Source: Sciurus carolinensis (Eukaryota; Chordata; Mammalia; Rodentia; Sciuridae). From it: a stretch of 64,000 nt of DNA. The position numbers and the translations under genes are program-made. The stretch covers positions 45,447,998 to 45,511,997 of the forward strand of contig NC_062223.1 in assembly GCF_902686445.1 (NCBI RefSeq). Direction: 5' to 3'. Position 1 is the first letter of the stretch, and every line of letters begins with the position of its first letter. This document shows positions 21,128 through 30,964 of the stretch, piece by piece. The notes below the pieces were generated by a model. The model had not been told where the DNA came from and made no database searches. It worked only from the letters and a program-made list of their open reading frames with translations.

Positions 21128-21230
21128 CTATTTATTTATTTATTTATTTTTGGTGGTACTGGGGATTAAACCCAGAGCCTTGTGCATGCAAGGCAAGCCC
21201 TCTACCAACTGAGCTATATCCCTAACCCCC
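21128..21230 (-). mobile_element. ID SINE with TSD
   Basis: On the - strand: GGGGTTAGGGATATAGCTCA, GTTGGTAGAGGGCTTGCCTT, GCATGCACAAGGCTCTGGGT, TTAATCCCCAGTACC, then an AAAAATAAATA tail. The 9-bp repeat TCTTTGTTT is exact (21119-21127, 21231-21239). This belongs to the type without the CAATGACAACT tail. Confidence 0.9.
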
Positions 21231-21539
21231 TCTTTGTTTTTAAATTTAATTACCCCACTTTATCAAGGTTTAGTTAACAAGTAAAAATTATATTTATTCA
21301 CAGTGTACAACATGATGTTTTGATATATGTAGTCACTGTGAAATAGTTATCTTACCTTTTTTAAAAAAATAGTTTGATTTTCACAGTTGTAACCTATTAA
21401 CTCATCTCTAGCAACTTCCTAGACAGAGGTTTTCATGCTAGATCCAGGCCATTTGGAAGACCTCTTTCAACATATCTGAATTTTTTGTAAATATTAACAA
21501 ACCCATTCCTTAGAAGGACCAAATTATATAGACACAAAG
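21231..21539. other. AT-rich sequence, unclassified
   Basis: TTTAATTACCCCACTTTATC, CAGTGTACAACATGATGTTT and ATATGTAGTCACTGTGAAA suggest an old LINE 3' region, but I cannot assign the family. Confidence 0.4.
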
Positions 21540-21770
21540 ACTGAAGTCTTTGGGAAGGAGATAGACTAGAACTTGAAACCTGGCTGTTTCATTTCCTAAT
21601 CTTGAGGAATTAGGCAAGCATCTTCTGTCTCTGAGCCTGTTTCCTTGTCTGTAAAATGAAAATAATGATACCCAGCTTTCACAGGTGTTGAAGGCCTTTG
21701 TGAGATAATTGAAGGTACTTAGTGTAGAGTCCTACATGCAGACAGTATATAACAAATCGTAACTCTTAAT
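21540..21770 (+). repeat. MIR SINE
   Basis: AACTTGAAACCTGGCTG, GAGCCTGTTTCCTTGTCTGT, AAAATGAAAATAATGATACC, CCTTTGTGAGATAATTGAAG and GAGTCCTACATGCAGACAG follow the whole MIR order. Confidence 0.75.
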
Positions 21771-22039
21771 ATTAAATAATAGCCTACAATACTAGGTATG
21801 AATTGAATACAAATACATTTTCTCCCCATTAAATGTAATTATGGTGATAGAATGGAGAGCTTGAGAGGCATATATTCCAGTGGGCAGAAGCTGTGTCAGG
21901 ATTCAGTCTCTATTTCTGATACCCAGTCTTAATTCTGTGCCTAGGAATAAACTGAGTCACAGAATCAAGTGTCAGGGACCATAGACAACCATGTCCCTAT
22001 TCCTTGTCCTTGATACTGGGTGGGAGGAACATTTAAATT

Positions 22040-22450
22040 ATTTCTTGTTGTTTTTTTTAATGTCAAAAGTAATAAATATTTACTGTTGAAAATTTAGAAA
22101 ATATAGATAAGCCAAAACTACCAGCAATTCCACAATCATCAGTTATCATATAACCTCTATGAACACTTGAGTATTTTTCTCCATACATTTTTTTTCTTTT
22201 GCAGAATTGAATAATGCTATAACATTACCTCATAATTTTACCTAACAATACCCCATGATCCCTCATGACTAACATCCTTCAATGGTAGTAAATATTTTTT
22301 CTACAACAATAATTTTAATCACTCTAGTGTGTGTGTGTGTGTGTGTGTGTGCGTGTGTGTGTGTGTGATTGTAGGAAGGTACCTTAGTATATTTTCACCA
22401 AGCACCTTATTGTTGAACATTTATGTTATTGTAAGGTTTTATGGAATCAG
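22040..22450 (-). mobile_element. Old L1 3' UTR fragment
   Basis: The AT-rich series TACTGTTGAAAATTTAGAAA, ATATAGATAAGCC, CCACAATCATCAGTTATCAT, AATAATGCTATAACATTACC and TAATTTTACCTAACAATACC matches the antisense 3' end of mammalian-wide L1M elements. A (GT)n tract interrupts it at 22327-22367. Confidence 0.6.
22327..22367 (+). repeat. (GT)n microsatellite
   Basis: 41 bp of GT with a single GC interruption (GCGT at 22351). Potential Z-DNA-forming tract. Confidence 0.95.
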
Positions 22451-23210
22451 CTGTTTCTTCTTCAGAAATAAAATTTTCTGGGACAAAAGGAAAGCATGGT
22501 TTTGATTTTACCTGTACAATGTCACCCATCTCATTTGGGGGCTCTTCTGGCCCCTCCTGCAGAGCAGGTAGGGTTCACACTGGCTTATAAGAAGGCATTT
22601 CAGACTCGGCAAGGCTGAAGTTACAAACCTTGCGCTGGATTCCTTCACCTCCCTCACTTTTCCCTCTAGCTGGCCTAGCAGGAACAGCACAGGGCTTTAG
22701 CTGCCAGTTGGGGTGTGTGTGTGAGGGGTGGGGGTTCCTCTTTCCTCATTCCTCTTCCTACTACAGCATCTCTCACTGGGCTTGTGACATAGAGGACTAT
22801 TTGCATTCTCTTTACATGTCACCCTTTATAATTTTTCTGCCTTTGTGGATGATATTTATTCATATTTTCCCTTTGCTCATGGTTAAAAATAAGTTCCAGT
22901 ACTCTCTAATATGCATCATCAGCAAATCCTTCCCCTCTTTCACACAATTGGTTATACTTGCCTGCTTCTACACTAGACTTTACCAAGCTCTCCTTGTACC
23001 ATTGCAGGTCAGTGCTATACTTCTCTCCTACAGGAATGTGGAAAGTATGACATCAGAGTCGTGTCTTAATGTTTGCTTTGTTTTCACGATGCCGCTGCTA
23101 GCACAGGAACATTGTCCGTAGTAAATTGTTGATACATGCTTATTTAGTGAATTGTGGAATGGTTGGACGTAGGTATGAACCAGATATGGTTTTGTACTAA
23201 TCTTTTCAGA
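22451..23210. other. Unique sequence with one 163-codon frame
   Basis: A 163-codon + frame (22630-23121) is hydrophobic because of pyrimidine-rich DNA. It starts in a TCCCTC/CTCTAG-rich region and has no recognisable domain. No repeat recognised. Confidence 0.5.
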
Positions 23211-23219
23211 TTTTTTAAA

Positions 23220-23342
23220 GTATTTTTTGGTTGTCCATAGACTTTTGTCTTATTTATTTATTTCTATGTGGTGCTGAGAATCAAACCCAGTGCTTCACAC
23301 ATGGTAGGCAAGCACTCTACCACTGAGCCACAGCCCCAGCCC
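23220..23342 (-). mobile_element. ID SINE, long-tailed sciurid type
   Basis: On the - strand: GGGCTGGGGCTGTGGCTCAG, GGTAGAGTGCTTGCCTACCA, GTGTGAAGCACTGGGTTTGA, TTCTCAGCACCACATAGAAA, AATAAATAAGACAAAAG, then CTATGGACAACCAAAAAA. Flanking TTTTTTAAA (23211-23219, 23349-23357) is a possible TSD. The third long-tailed copy in the window. Confidence 0.9.
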
Positions 23343-23357
23343 TGTTTTTTTTTTAAA

Positions 23358-23989
23358 TGCATGGAAACCCTTTTATTCCAATGAATCCTCACCTGGAACT
23401 GCACTTCATAAAACAGATTAAAATGGAGCACTGGCGGACATGAGATCAGAAGCTCAGAACTTTGCCCCATATTCTCTGCTCTTCAACCTACCCATAGAAC
23501 CTCAGGAATTTTTCCAGAACTTTTATGGAAAGATCTGGCTTTCATAACATATGAAACATCCAGCAAGTTTCATCTTTTAATTCCTACCTCCCAGCATAGT
23601 TGTGGGGAGTATCCTCCAAGAGTTAAATCAACCTAGTTGAGAAAAAAAGAAAATTTCATGTATTTGGGACTAATTAAGATTGCAATCCAGGAAAATACAA
23701 ATTCAAGCAGTATTGAGAAATGTGCTCTGAAGTTTTCAAAATGGCAGCTGTACTTAAAGCTTTAGATGGCAAGGGGGCTTGGAAATTACATCACTTGTTA
23801 GTCAAGAACTACCATTAGTGCTTGCAAAAATTAAACTGTTTTGTAAGATTGGTGCTGGCAAAAATTCCTCTGTCCTGTAAGAAAGGGACTTCATGCAATC
23901 TCAGTTTCCGGGTAGTCTGGGGAAGAAGAGGGTTGGTTGTACAGAAGATGAGCAGAGGTGGGATGAGCGTACCCAGATGACTGAGAGGA
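23358..23989. other. Unique sequence, no gene seen
   Basis: No feature recognised. A 61-codon - frame ending near 23815 is not protein-like. Confidence 0.55.
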
Positions 23990-24060
23990 GGTGGGGCCAC
24001 GTCAAGGTGTGCTCAGAACAGGGCCTATACATAATCAGTGTTGGCTATTATTATTCTGAA
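23990..24060 (+). repeat. MIR 3' end
   Basis: CAGAACAGGGCCTATACATA followed by GTTGGCTATTATTATT resembles the MIR terminus. Confidence 0.4.
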
Positions 24061-24199
24061 AATATTTATTAGAAACTAAATAAATACTTATTAGAATGGG
24101 ATACAATGAACAATTACAAAATATAATTACATTCTATATTATTCAAATATATTCAATATAATATAAATAATTGTATTTTACTGAATTATACCATAAACA

Positions 24200-24970
24200 A
24201 CTGCTTCAATGGATTTACCAGAAAGATATCCAAACTCAGTAATAATAAAAATGGAGATTAAAACAATAGACTGTTACCTTTTTTTTTGTCCTTGCATTTT
24301 GGTGAAGGTGAAGGAAAAGGAGATCAACTGTACAAATGCTGGTGAGGATCCAGGGAAATATACACTCTTCAGCACCATTACTGGGAGTAACTAAAACTGA
24401 CATTAAGTATACCCTTTTGAACTAGCATGATACTTTTCAGAATTTATTCTAAGGAAATGATTATTTTCCTAAGCTATAATTTCAAGGCTTTTCAATGCTT
24501 GTGATTATAAAAAACATGGGATAACTTAAAGGTCCAACAGTAGGAGAATGATTAAATAGATTCTGATATCCTAATACTATAATAGCCATTAAAACTGCAA
24601 TATAAATTTATGTGTATATATATATTTTTTCTTTGCGGTGCTGAGGATTGAACCCAGGGCCTTGTGCATGTGAGGCAAGCACTCTACCAACTGAGCTATA
24701 TCCCCAGTCCCTAAATTTATATTTTTTTTACAAAGGAAAGTTGCATGATTTAGTAAGTGAAAAAAGCAGGTGGTAAAACAACATGTGATAATGTGATTTG
24801 TATCTGTTTAAAAATCTGGGTGTCCTACATATGTGTATGTATGCGTTTTAGCATGCTTGTTTGCATGGGGAAAATTTTGCAAGTTTTATACCAGAAATTT
24901 AATGGTGGGAGAGCTTTAGAAGATGTACTCATTCTGAAAACATTCCCGCCAAATTTGTTTTTTTTATAAT
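24200..24970 (+). mobile_element. Old L1M 3' end, split by an ID
   Basis: Sense-strand L1 order: AATGCTGGTGAGGATCCAGG, AAATATACACTCTTCAGCAC, ATTTATTCTAAGGAAATGAT, ACATGGGATAACTTAAAGGT, CCAACAGTAGGAGAATGATT, AATAGCCATTAAAACTGCAA, then after the ID insertion AGTAAGTGAAAAAAGCAGG and TGTGATTTGTATCTGTTTAA. Frames are destroyed. Much older than the L1 at 19295. Confidence 0.75.
24612..24710 (-). mobile_element. ID SINE inserted in L1M
   Basis: On the - strand: GGGACTGGGGATATAGCTCA, GTTGGTAGAGTGCTTGCCTC, ACATGCACAAGGCCCTGGGT, TCAATCCTCAGCACC, then an A/TA-rich tail. The exact 9-bp TSD TAAATTTAT lies at 24603-24611 and 24712-24720. It splits the L1M copy, giving relative ages. Confidence 0.95.
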
Positions 24971-25049
24971 AAATATGCATAATTTTATAATCAGAGGAAG
25001 AGTATCAAATTGGTTTTATTGTTCATTAATGAAATAAAGGACTTGCATG

Positions 25050-25240
25050 CAGAACAAAGTGCTATGTGTGGATAATGAACACAGAGGCCCAGAGGGAAGC
25101 CAGGAGGCACAGACTGGTGTGCTGTGGCGGCTAAGAGATGAGGACCTCATTCTAACCACCTGTGTGAGGTGGGAGGCTTCAGGGAGGAAGTGACCTTTGA
25201 ACTTGTCCTTGAAGGATGAGAATCAATGGGATAACAGGGG
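25050..25240 (-). repeat. L2 fragment, antisense
   Basis: GGGAGGAAGTGACCTTTGAA, CTTGTCCTTGAAGGATGAGA and GGGGAAAGCATCTG follow the antisense L2 order (GAGGTGACATTTGAGCTGAG, GAAGGATGAG). Confidence 0.5.
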
Positions 25241-26089
25241 AAAGCATCTGTATCGATAAGACCAGTGGTGCATTAGGGGCCTGTGATCTGAGCTGTAGTG
25301 ATGTGCTTTTCTTGCAAAAGAAAGAGAAAAGGAGTTGCCTTATATTTAAGTCCCTTCTTAGGGAATCACTTTCAGCTTCTTTGTTTGGAAAAACCACATA
25401 AGCCTAAAAGAACCTAAATCAACTTTAGTTTTTAAGGCGTATAGAGGTGCCCAGTACTGATTTAAGAATTACAGTATTTCTTAGAGCATGACTTCACAAA
25501 GGCAAGTGTTAGATTTTGTTATAAATGTCTTCTATACATCATTTTGCAAAGCAATACAGTTAGTGATTATAGAGTGAAGATGAGGAATATATACATAAAT
25601 TATAATGAATGAAAGACATACGCTCTAATGGTATGTGAAAATAATACTTGTGACTTGGGATAAAATTTGCGTTGACTTTGTACACAGATTCACAAATACT
25701 GCATCTCAAATCGATGAAAATGAAGGTGCAGTTTTCAGAAAAACTGACTCAAAAATACTCTAGTAGTGACAAAAATATAATAAAATTAACTTTGTGAAAT
25801 ATGAAAAAGGAAAAGCATTATTTCTAAATCATTGTATGATTTTGTACATCAAGTAACGGGTATATGTAACTCGGTTAATTAAAGTAGACATTTGTCTATT
25901 TGTTCAGATCCCTAACATTTCCCCCACTAATTTTCTCTTTAGAAGAATGGGAGATTGGCACCTCATAATCAGACGGTATGACAGTATGGTATTTCCTGAG
26001 TTAAGCATACATGTTTGTTTGATACCTATGTTATATTCAAATAATGCTCTATAAGTGATAATAACAGTTACACACTTTGTATACCTAGT
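25241..26089. other. AT-rich unique sequence
   Basis: No gene or assignable repeat. The part 25560-25870 is strongly AT-rich without simple periodicity. Confidence 0.5.
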
Positions 26090-26745
26090 GGGGACTGTGC
26101 AATGTATATTTTATGTCTTTCAAACTTTGTCTTTATTCCTCATGGTAACCCAGCAGGGCAGACGTATTAGTTTATTAGTGCTGCTATAACAAAATAGCAC
26201 AAACAGAGTGACTTAAGAGCAACAGAGGTTTCTTTTCTCAGTTTTGGAGGCTAGAAGTCTGAGATCAAGGTGTCAGCAGGGTTGTGGTTCCTTCTGAGGG
26301 ATGGGAGGGAGAGTCTGTTCCTTGTCCCTCCCTTAGCTTCCGGAGATTGCTTGCAATCCTCAGTGTTCACTCTGATCTCTGCCTTCATTTTTGCATTGCC
26401 TTCTCCCTGTGCATGACTGTCTCCAAATTTCCCCTTTTTATAAGGAGATTGGTCATTATAGAGTAGGACCCATCTCGTAATCTCATTTAAATTTGATTAC
26501 CTCTGTAAAGATTCTATATCCAAATAAGGTTACATACTGAGATACTGCGGGGGGCGGGGAGGTTGGATATGAACATATGAATTTGGGGAGATACAATCCA
26601 AGCCATAATAGTAAGTACACCATTGCCATTATAGATGAGTAAATTGAGACTTGAAGTTGTGCCACTGGTAAGTGGTGGAGGCAGGAACTGAACCCAGCTT
26701 GGTCTGCAGCCAACCCCTTTACCTCTCCTGCTCCCGGGTGCTGTC
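26090..26745 (-). repeat. MIR split by a MaLR LTR
   Basis: The left part (26090-26164) reads CTTTATTCCTCATGGTAACC and CAGCAGGGCAGACGTA. After the LTR the right part (26611-26745) reads CATTATAGATGAGTAAATTG, AGACTTGAAGTTG, GGTAAGTGGTGGAGGCAGGA and ACTGAACCCAGC. Together they make one antisense MIR, so the LTR inserted into it. Confidence 0.7.
26165..26610 (-). mobile_element. ERVL-MaLR solo LTR
   Basis: Antisense LTR landmarks: TTAGTGCTGCTATAACAAAA, GGAGGCTAGAAGTCTGAGAT, CAAGGTGTCAGCAGGGTTGT, TTCCTTCTGAGGGATGGGAG, CCAAATTTCCCCTTTTTATA, GGAGATTGGTCATTATAGAG, TAGGACCCATCTCGTAATCT, GATTACCTCTGTAAAG and ATATGAATTTGGGGAGATAC. Full length at about 446 bp. Clean TSDs were not found. Confidence 0.9.
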
Positions 26746-26984
26746 CTCCATGTTGGGTATGCACTATTGGATGCTCCCTTATGTAAATTCTCACAGAAGT
26801 CATGGGATCTGCAAGGTGTTATCTGAACAATGGACACTACAATTAAGCTCTTTCATCCTGATACCTTTATGTGCATTTGTGAACCAGAGTACAAGTAGAT
26901 GAGCTTTCCTGCTTGTATAACTAGTCTTCATCATTAGGAAACCCAGTAGCCTACAACCTAAGGCTGCACTTCTTTCCTTTGTTC

Positions 26985-27125
26985 ATTTACTATTTATCAG
27001 GCACCTGCAAATAGGTAGGTGATGCTGAGAAAATATAAAAAGACAGGAGGTTGGCCCTCATCTATTCCTATTGCTAGTATGAGATGTACATAATCAAATT
27101 AAAATTTAAAATGGGAAGCCCACCT
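26985..27125 (-). repeat. L2 fragment, antisense
   Basis: TTCATTTACTATTTATCAGG, CACCTGCAAATAG, GGTGATGCTGAGAAAATA and GGTTGGCCCTCATCTATTCC follow the antisense L2 3' end order. Confidence 0.6.
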
Positions 27126-27359
27126 GTGAGCATAAATTTGGCTTGGAAATCTTTTTGATTTCTAAGAACTTTTGATTTTTAATTTGTTTCAGAAAAATAA
27201 ACCCACCTCATTCCCAGTGCTTAGAACTTCCTCTGCCTTGAAAGTGCTTCTCTGAAGAAGAGAGGACTAGGGGAGGAAATTGTATACCTTTCAGTATTTT
27301 GAAAGAGCTGGCAGATCCTTCCAGTTGTAAAAGCAGAGGGAGAGTAGCCATGGATGGCT

Positions 27360-27480
27360 GGGAGCTTGGTGTACATGGTCTCATTTCATTTAACCCTCAT
27401 GACCACCTGATGTCCTATGTGCGTTTGCCCCACCTTAATAAATGAAGTTTATAAACAAAGTTTAATGAGGAGAAACAGGG
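27360..27480 (-). repeat. MIR fragment
   Basis: TCTCATTTCATTTAACCCTC and ATGACCACCTGATGTCC match the antisense MIR middle. The rest is decayed. Confidence 0.5.
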
Positions 27481-28097
27481 AGCGAGTGCATTTCTCCATG
27501 TCACAGTTATTTCCTGAGCACTTCTCCTTTGAGACCCTGAAGGACAATGTTTGAGGGAAGACCCTGTCAGAACCCAGTGCATTCTGGCTCTGCCCACCTC
27601 CAGAGCCTATGCCCTTAACCAACACAAAGGGAGAAGCGCTGCTCAAGTGAAACAGAAGCTAAATAGGATGGAACGAAGCTGCATGGATTGGATAAAAGAT
27701 CGTCACACAGGCCAGAATGGCATCAGCCTGCTCACCTGCTCTGTCACCACTGTGGACCAACAAACTCTGGCATAATGCTATCAGGAGGGACCACAGACTC
27801 CACCCATAAAATGCAGGGTCATGTGATTGCTAGTGACAGGTGAATGGAAGGCTGGAGTCTGTTTGCGGCCAAATGTTGATTGCCTCATACCTACATTAGC
27901 ACTATTATGGGACTTGGAAGCACAGAATTTCACTGTGATATGTCTAAAATCATGAGCAGTGCTCAAGAAACACAGTCTAGCCATTAGACTAGACAATATA
28001 GTCCTACAGTCTAGGACTATTTCTAATAAGGTGTTATTGTTGTTGTAATTGTCTTCCCCAAATCTTATTTTTTTTCAAATTTTCTTATGGCTCTGGT
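27481..28097. other. Unique sequence with small hairpin
   Basis: A perfect 9-bp stem (ATAGTCCTA / TAGGACTAT) with loop CAGTC lies at 27998-28020. No gene or repeat recognised. Short frames overlap on both strands. Confidence 0.55.
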
Positions 28098-28300
28098 CCA
28101 GAGTCTCTTAATGGCAGTACCATTGACATTTTGGACCTCACAATTCTTTGTTGTGGTTGTCCTCTGCATTGTAAGACACTTAGCACATCCCTGACCTCTA
28201 CCCACTAGATGCTAGTAACATATCCCTTCCAGCTGTGACAAGCAAAAATGTCTCCAGGCATTGCCTCTTGTCCCCTGGGGCTGGAAGTTAGGAACTACAG
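28098..28300. mobile_element. hAT-Charlie MITE (MER5A-like), copy 2
   Basis: The order GGTCCAGAGTCTCTTAATGG, CATTGACATTTTGGACCTCA, CAATTCTTTGTTGTGGTTGT, CCTCTGCATTGTAAGACAC, CCTGACCTCTACCCACTAGA, TGCTAGTAACATATCCC, AAAATGTCTCCAGGCATTGC and TGTCCCCTGGGGCTGG covers the element nearly end to end. Confidence 0.85.
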
Positions 28301-29139
28301 CTCTAGTTCAGTGGTACTTCACATTGTCAGAAGGCTAACCAGTCAGCCAGTGTTGACTGGGCTTGGGCCACTGGAGTCATGTTGTGAGACCTCTCCACCA
28401 GGCAGATGTGTTATGGAGCTTTGGAGGATTTGGAAGTGGAGAAGAGAAGAGTGATTGGGAATGCTCATGGCCTATTTGGGGCCTAGGAGTGTTATACATG
28501 GAGCAGCAGAAGAAGAAAAGCAGGACAGGAAAATGGGAGTTGGAGAGTCTTAATGACAACACAGTTAGAGGGAGAGAGGCTCAAAGGAGCTCTCTCAGCA
28601 TTAGGGGCTTCTTATCAAGATGGGTGTTCGGTAGATGGACAGGACTCCCTTGGGATTCACCATCATCCTGGGTCCAAGGTCTCTTCTTCAGTACCTCCAG
28701 TTTGACATCTTCACCTCTGTCCTCTAATAACGTAGATATCATGCCTGTTCTCTGCATCTCTTTGGATGTTTTCTTATTCCTGCTCCCGATTCCCATTGGT
28801 TTACTTCTCTCTGAAGTTCTCTGTTAACATTCTGGAAGAGAGGTTTTGAGTTTGTTTGATTTGCTTACCTAGTTACCATTTTCCTCCTTGGATAAAGTTT
28901 TTGTGCTGGCTACTTCAGGTCATGATCAACCTAGAGTTGGACTGCTTTGGGGTCAGGTGTCCAGCTGTGGTCCTGCTCATGACTCTGTCTTGTTGTGACT
29001 CAGCCCAGTGCTGCTTGCTATCCTAAGGAGAGTGATGATGACGGGTACCATGATTGACAAGTCTGGAATGACGACCTAAGGAGTCTGGATTCAAACACTG
29101 TAGACACTGAGCAGTGTCTCCCAGATTCTGAAGGACTGA
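28301..29139. other. Unique sequence with a 154-codon frame
   Basis: The 154-codon + frame (28363-28827) overlaps two antisense frames and shows no domain. No repeat recognised. Confidence 0.5.
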
Positions 29140-29315
29140 AAGCTAATCCCTGAGAGCTTGTGTTGGAGGCAGATAGTCTTCTGGTTACGCCCTGTCTGGG
29201 CTCAAACCCCAGGTGGTCATCTACTAGCAAGTAGCTTTGGACAGATTTACCACTCTAAGCTTCAACTTAGAGGTCGATGGTGATGATAATAGTACGTGGG
29301 TCTCCAGAGGGCAGG
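29140..29315 (+). repeat. MIR SINE
   Basis: GGGCTCAAACCCCAGGTGGT, AGCAAGTAGCTTTGGACAGA, CACTCTAAGCTTCAACTTAG and GATGGTGATGATAATAGTAC follow MIR order. Confidence 0.65.
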
Positions 29316-29399
29316 GACTTTGCCTCTAGCTGCTCTCCCCAGCTCTAGCACACAGCCTGACACACAGTAGGTACTCAGTACCTATTTATTGCATAAGAA
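29316..29399 (+). repeat. L2 3' end
   Basis: AGAGGGCAGGGACTTTGCCT, CTCCCCAGCTCTAGCACACA, GCCTGACACACAGTAGGTAC and TCAGTACCTATTTATTGC are the L2 terminus in order. Confidence 0.75.
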
Positions 29400-29630
29400 T
29401 TATAATACATACTGAGCACTGACAAGATCCCAATTGTGGTTTTCAGCCTGTCACAGGTATCAGCTCATTAATCCTGATGATGGTGGTGCGAAGGAGAAAC
29501 TATTGCTGCTTCCTCTTTGCAAACGAGGAAACTGAAATATGGAAGAGTTAAGTCACGCAGTCCCCACTGACAAAGAATCCAGGTGGCTTGACTCTAGAGC
29601 GCAAGCTCCTAACTACTGGGTTGTGTTCCT
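29400..29630 (-). repeat. MIR SINE, antisense
   Basis: ATACTGAGCACTGACAAG, TATCAGCTCATTAATCCTGA, TTTGCAAACGAGGAAACTGA, AGAGTTAAGTCACGCAGTCC and GAATCCAGGTGGCTTGACTC are the antisense MIR from 3' to 5'. Three fossil repeats (MIR, L2, MIR) sit head to tail from 29140 to 29630. Confidence 0.75.
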
Positions 29631-29984
29631 TTTGCATCTGCGATTCACAGGTACATCTTAATGAATGGTAGCCACTCTTTAGAAATTAAAATACTGCCCA
29701 ATTAAAGGGAGATCCTAAAAACAACTGGAGGAAAGAAAAATATCTCAACGCAGTCACATTTCAACTTTGTCGTTGTGTGACTATCACAGAGTGTACTGAC
29801 AGAAACCAGGATGGCTACTCTGTTGGCAGGAGACATAACTTATGGGACCACCATCATACATGCAGTCCATCATTGATAGACGAGTCATTATGCAGTGCAT
29901 GACTGTCCTAGGTATTATACAAGTGCTTGCCAACTGTGCAGTCTGTCTTCCCACATTGAAAGGTTAGTATAGATAAAAAATAAT
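29631..29984. other. Unique sequence, no gene seen
   Basis: Nothing recognised in this 350-bp interval. Confidence 0.55.
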
Positions 29985-30083
29985 AATGATGTAGTTTTTG
30001 TTCTAGGCACCTTATATGTATTAATTCAATTAATTCTTCTAAAGATCCAACAGATAGGCATGTATTATTTTCTCCAATTAGAG

Positions 30084-30085
<2 letters not shown>

Positions 30086-30116
<31 letters not shown>

Positions 30117-30133
30117 AGAGAGAGAGAGAGAGA
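30086..30133 (+). repeat. Poly-A and (AG)n expansion within MIR
   Basis: Thirty A residues followed by CAG and about eight AG units occupy the place where MIR normally has GAGGAAACTGAGGC. An internal expansion, not a SINE tail. Confidence 0.85.
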
Positions 30134-30146
30134 CCCAGAGAGGTTT

Positions 30147-30446
30147 TGTTAGTCACCTTTCTACTGCTGTAATAAAATACCTGAGAAAAACAACTTAAAG
30201 GAAACAAATGTTATTGTTGTTGTTAATCACAATTTCAGAGGTTTGAGTCCATGGTTGGCTGCTCTGTTGTTTCTGGTCCAGTGGTGAGGCAGAGTATCAT
30301 AGCAGAAGGATGTGGCAGAGCAAAGCTGAGAATCAGAGAGCGAGCGAGAGCCCCATCTCTGAACATTGCGGACTGGAGCCCAAGTCTTCAACACATGAGC
30401 CTTTGGGAGACATTCTATAACAAACTATAGAATCCAAACTATAACA
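30147..30446 (-). mobile_element. Rodent-type MaLR solo LTR in MIR, clean TSD
   Basis: The LTR reads (antisense) TGTTAGTCACCTTTCTACTG, AATAAAATACCTGAG, AGAGGTTTGAGTCCATGGTT, GGCTGCTCTGTTG, GGTCCAGTGGTGAGGCAGAG, CAAGTCTTCAACACATGAGC, CTTTGGGAGACATTC and ATCCAAACTATAACA. Its ends are TG..CA. GAGGTT is present on both sides (30140-30145 and 30447-30452). 300 bp, slightly shortened relative to the copies at 49703, 52177 and 57502. Confidence 0.9.
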
Positions 30447-30540
30447 GAGGTTAAGTAATTGCCCAAAGCCACACAACAAGGAAGAGGCAAGAGCCGGATT
30501 TGAACCCATGTGGTCTGGCTCATAACCATTAGGCTACGCT

Positions 30541-30964
30541 CCCTCAGGAGTCTCCTCCACTGACTGTTCAGAGGATACAATCTAACAGTCACATGCAGTA
30601 ATCTTAAGACTTTTCAGAGTCTCTGTTTCACCAAGCAAAGGAAAAAGTGTTTTAAATTCCAGATGTGATTCAGAGTCACGGCATGAAAATACCTCTAAGT
30701 GCTGCATAAGTTGTGTGCGATCTCTGCTTTATTCGATGTGCAATCTTGAAGAGCATTGTGTTTTCATTACTTTGTGTTTAGTGTTTGGAAATTCATGTAT
30801 ATTATCTCACATATACTGTGAATTCCTTAAGAGGCATTTTCTTATCCAGAGCTGCTTCATACCATGATTTGATCATGGTGGCTTTCAAACCCATATGCCA
30901 ATTGAAATAGAGTTCATAACTTCTTTGATTCATTTGTTTCATTTTCTGTTAATGGAAATACTCT
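30541..30964. other. AT-rich unique sequence
   Basis: No gene or repeat assigned. Confidence 0.55.

Larger units (their letters stand above)
29985..30540 (-). repeat. MIR split by a MaLR LTR
   Basis: Left part: GTTCTAGGCACCTTATATGT, ATTAATTCAATTAATTCTTC, CAGATAGGCATGTATTATTT, then an expanded A run (30086-30115) and AG repeat (30117-30132), then ACCCAGAGAGGTT. Right part from 30453: AAGTAATTGCCCAAAGCCAC, ACAACAAGGAAGAGGCAAGA, GCCGGATTTGAACCCATGTG, GTCTGGCTCATAACCATTAG, GCTACGCT. Rejoined, it is a near-complete antisense MIR. Confidence 0.9.

Noticed and set aside
22630..23121. 163-codon hydrophobic frame
   Set aside because: Hydrophobicity follows from pyrimidine-rich DNA. No domain, no splice structure.
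28363..28827. 154-codon + frame
   Set aside because: Overlaps two antisense frames of similar length and shows no recognisable domain.
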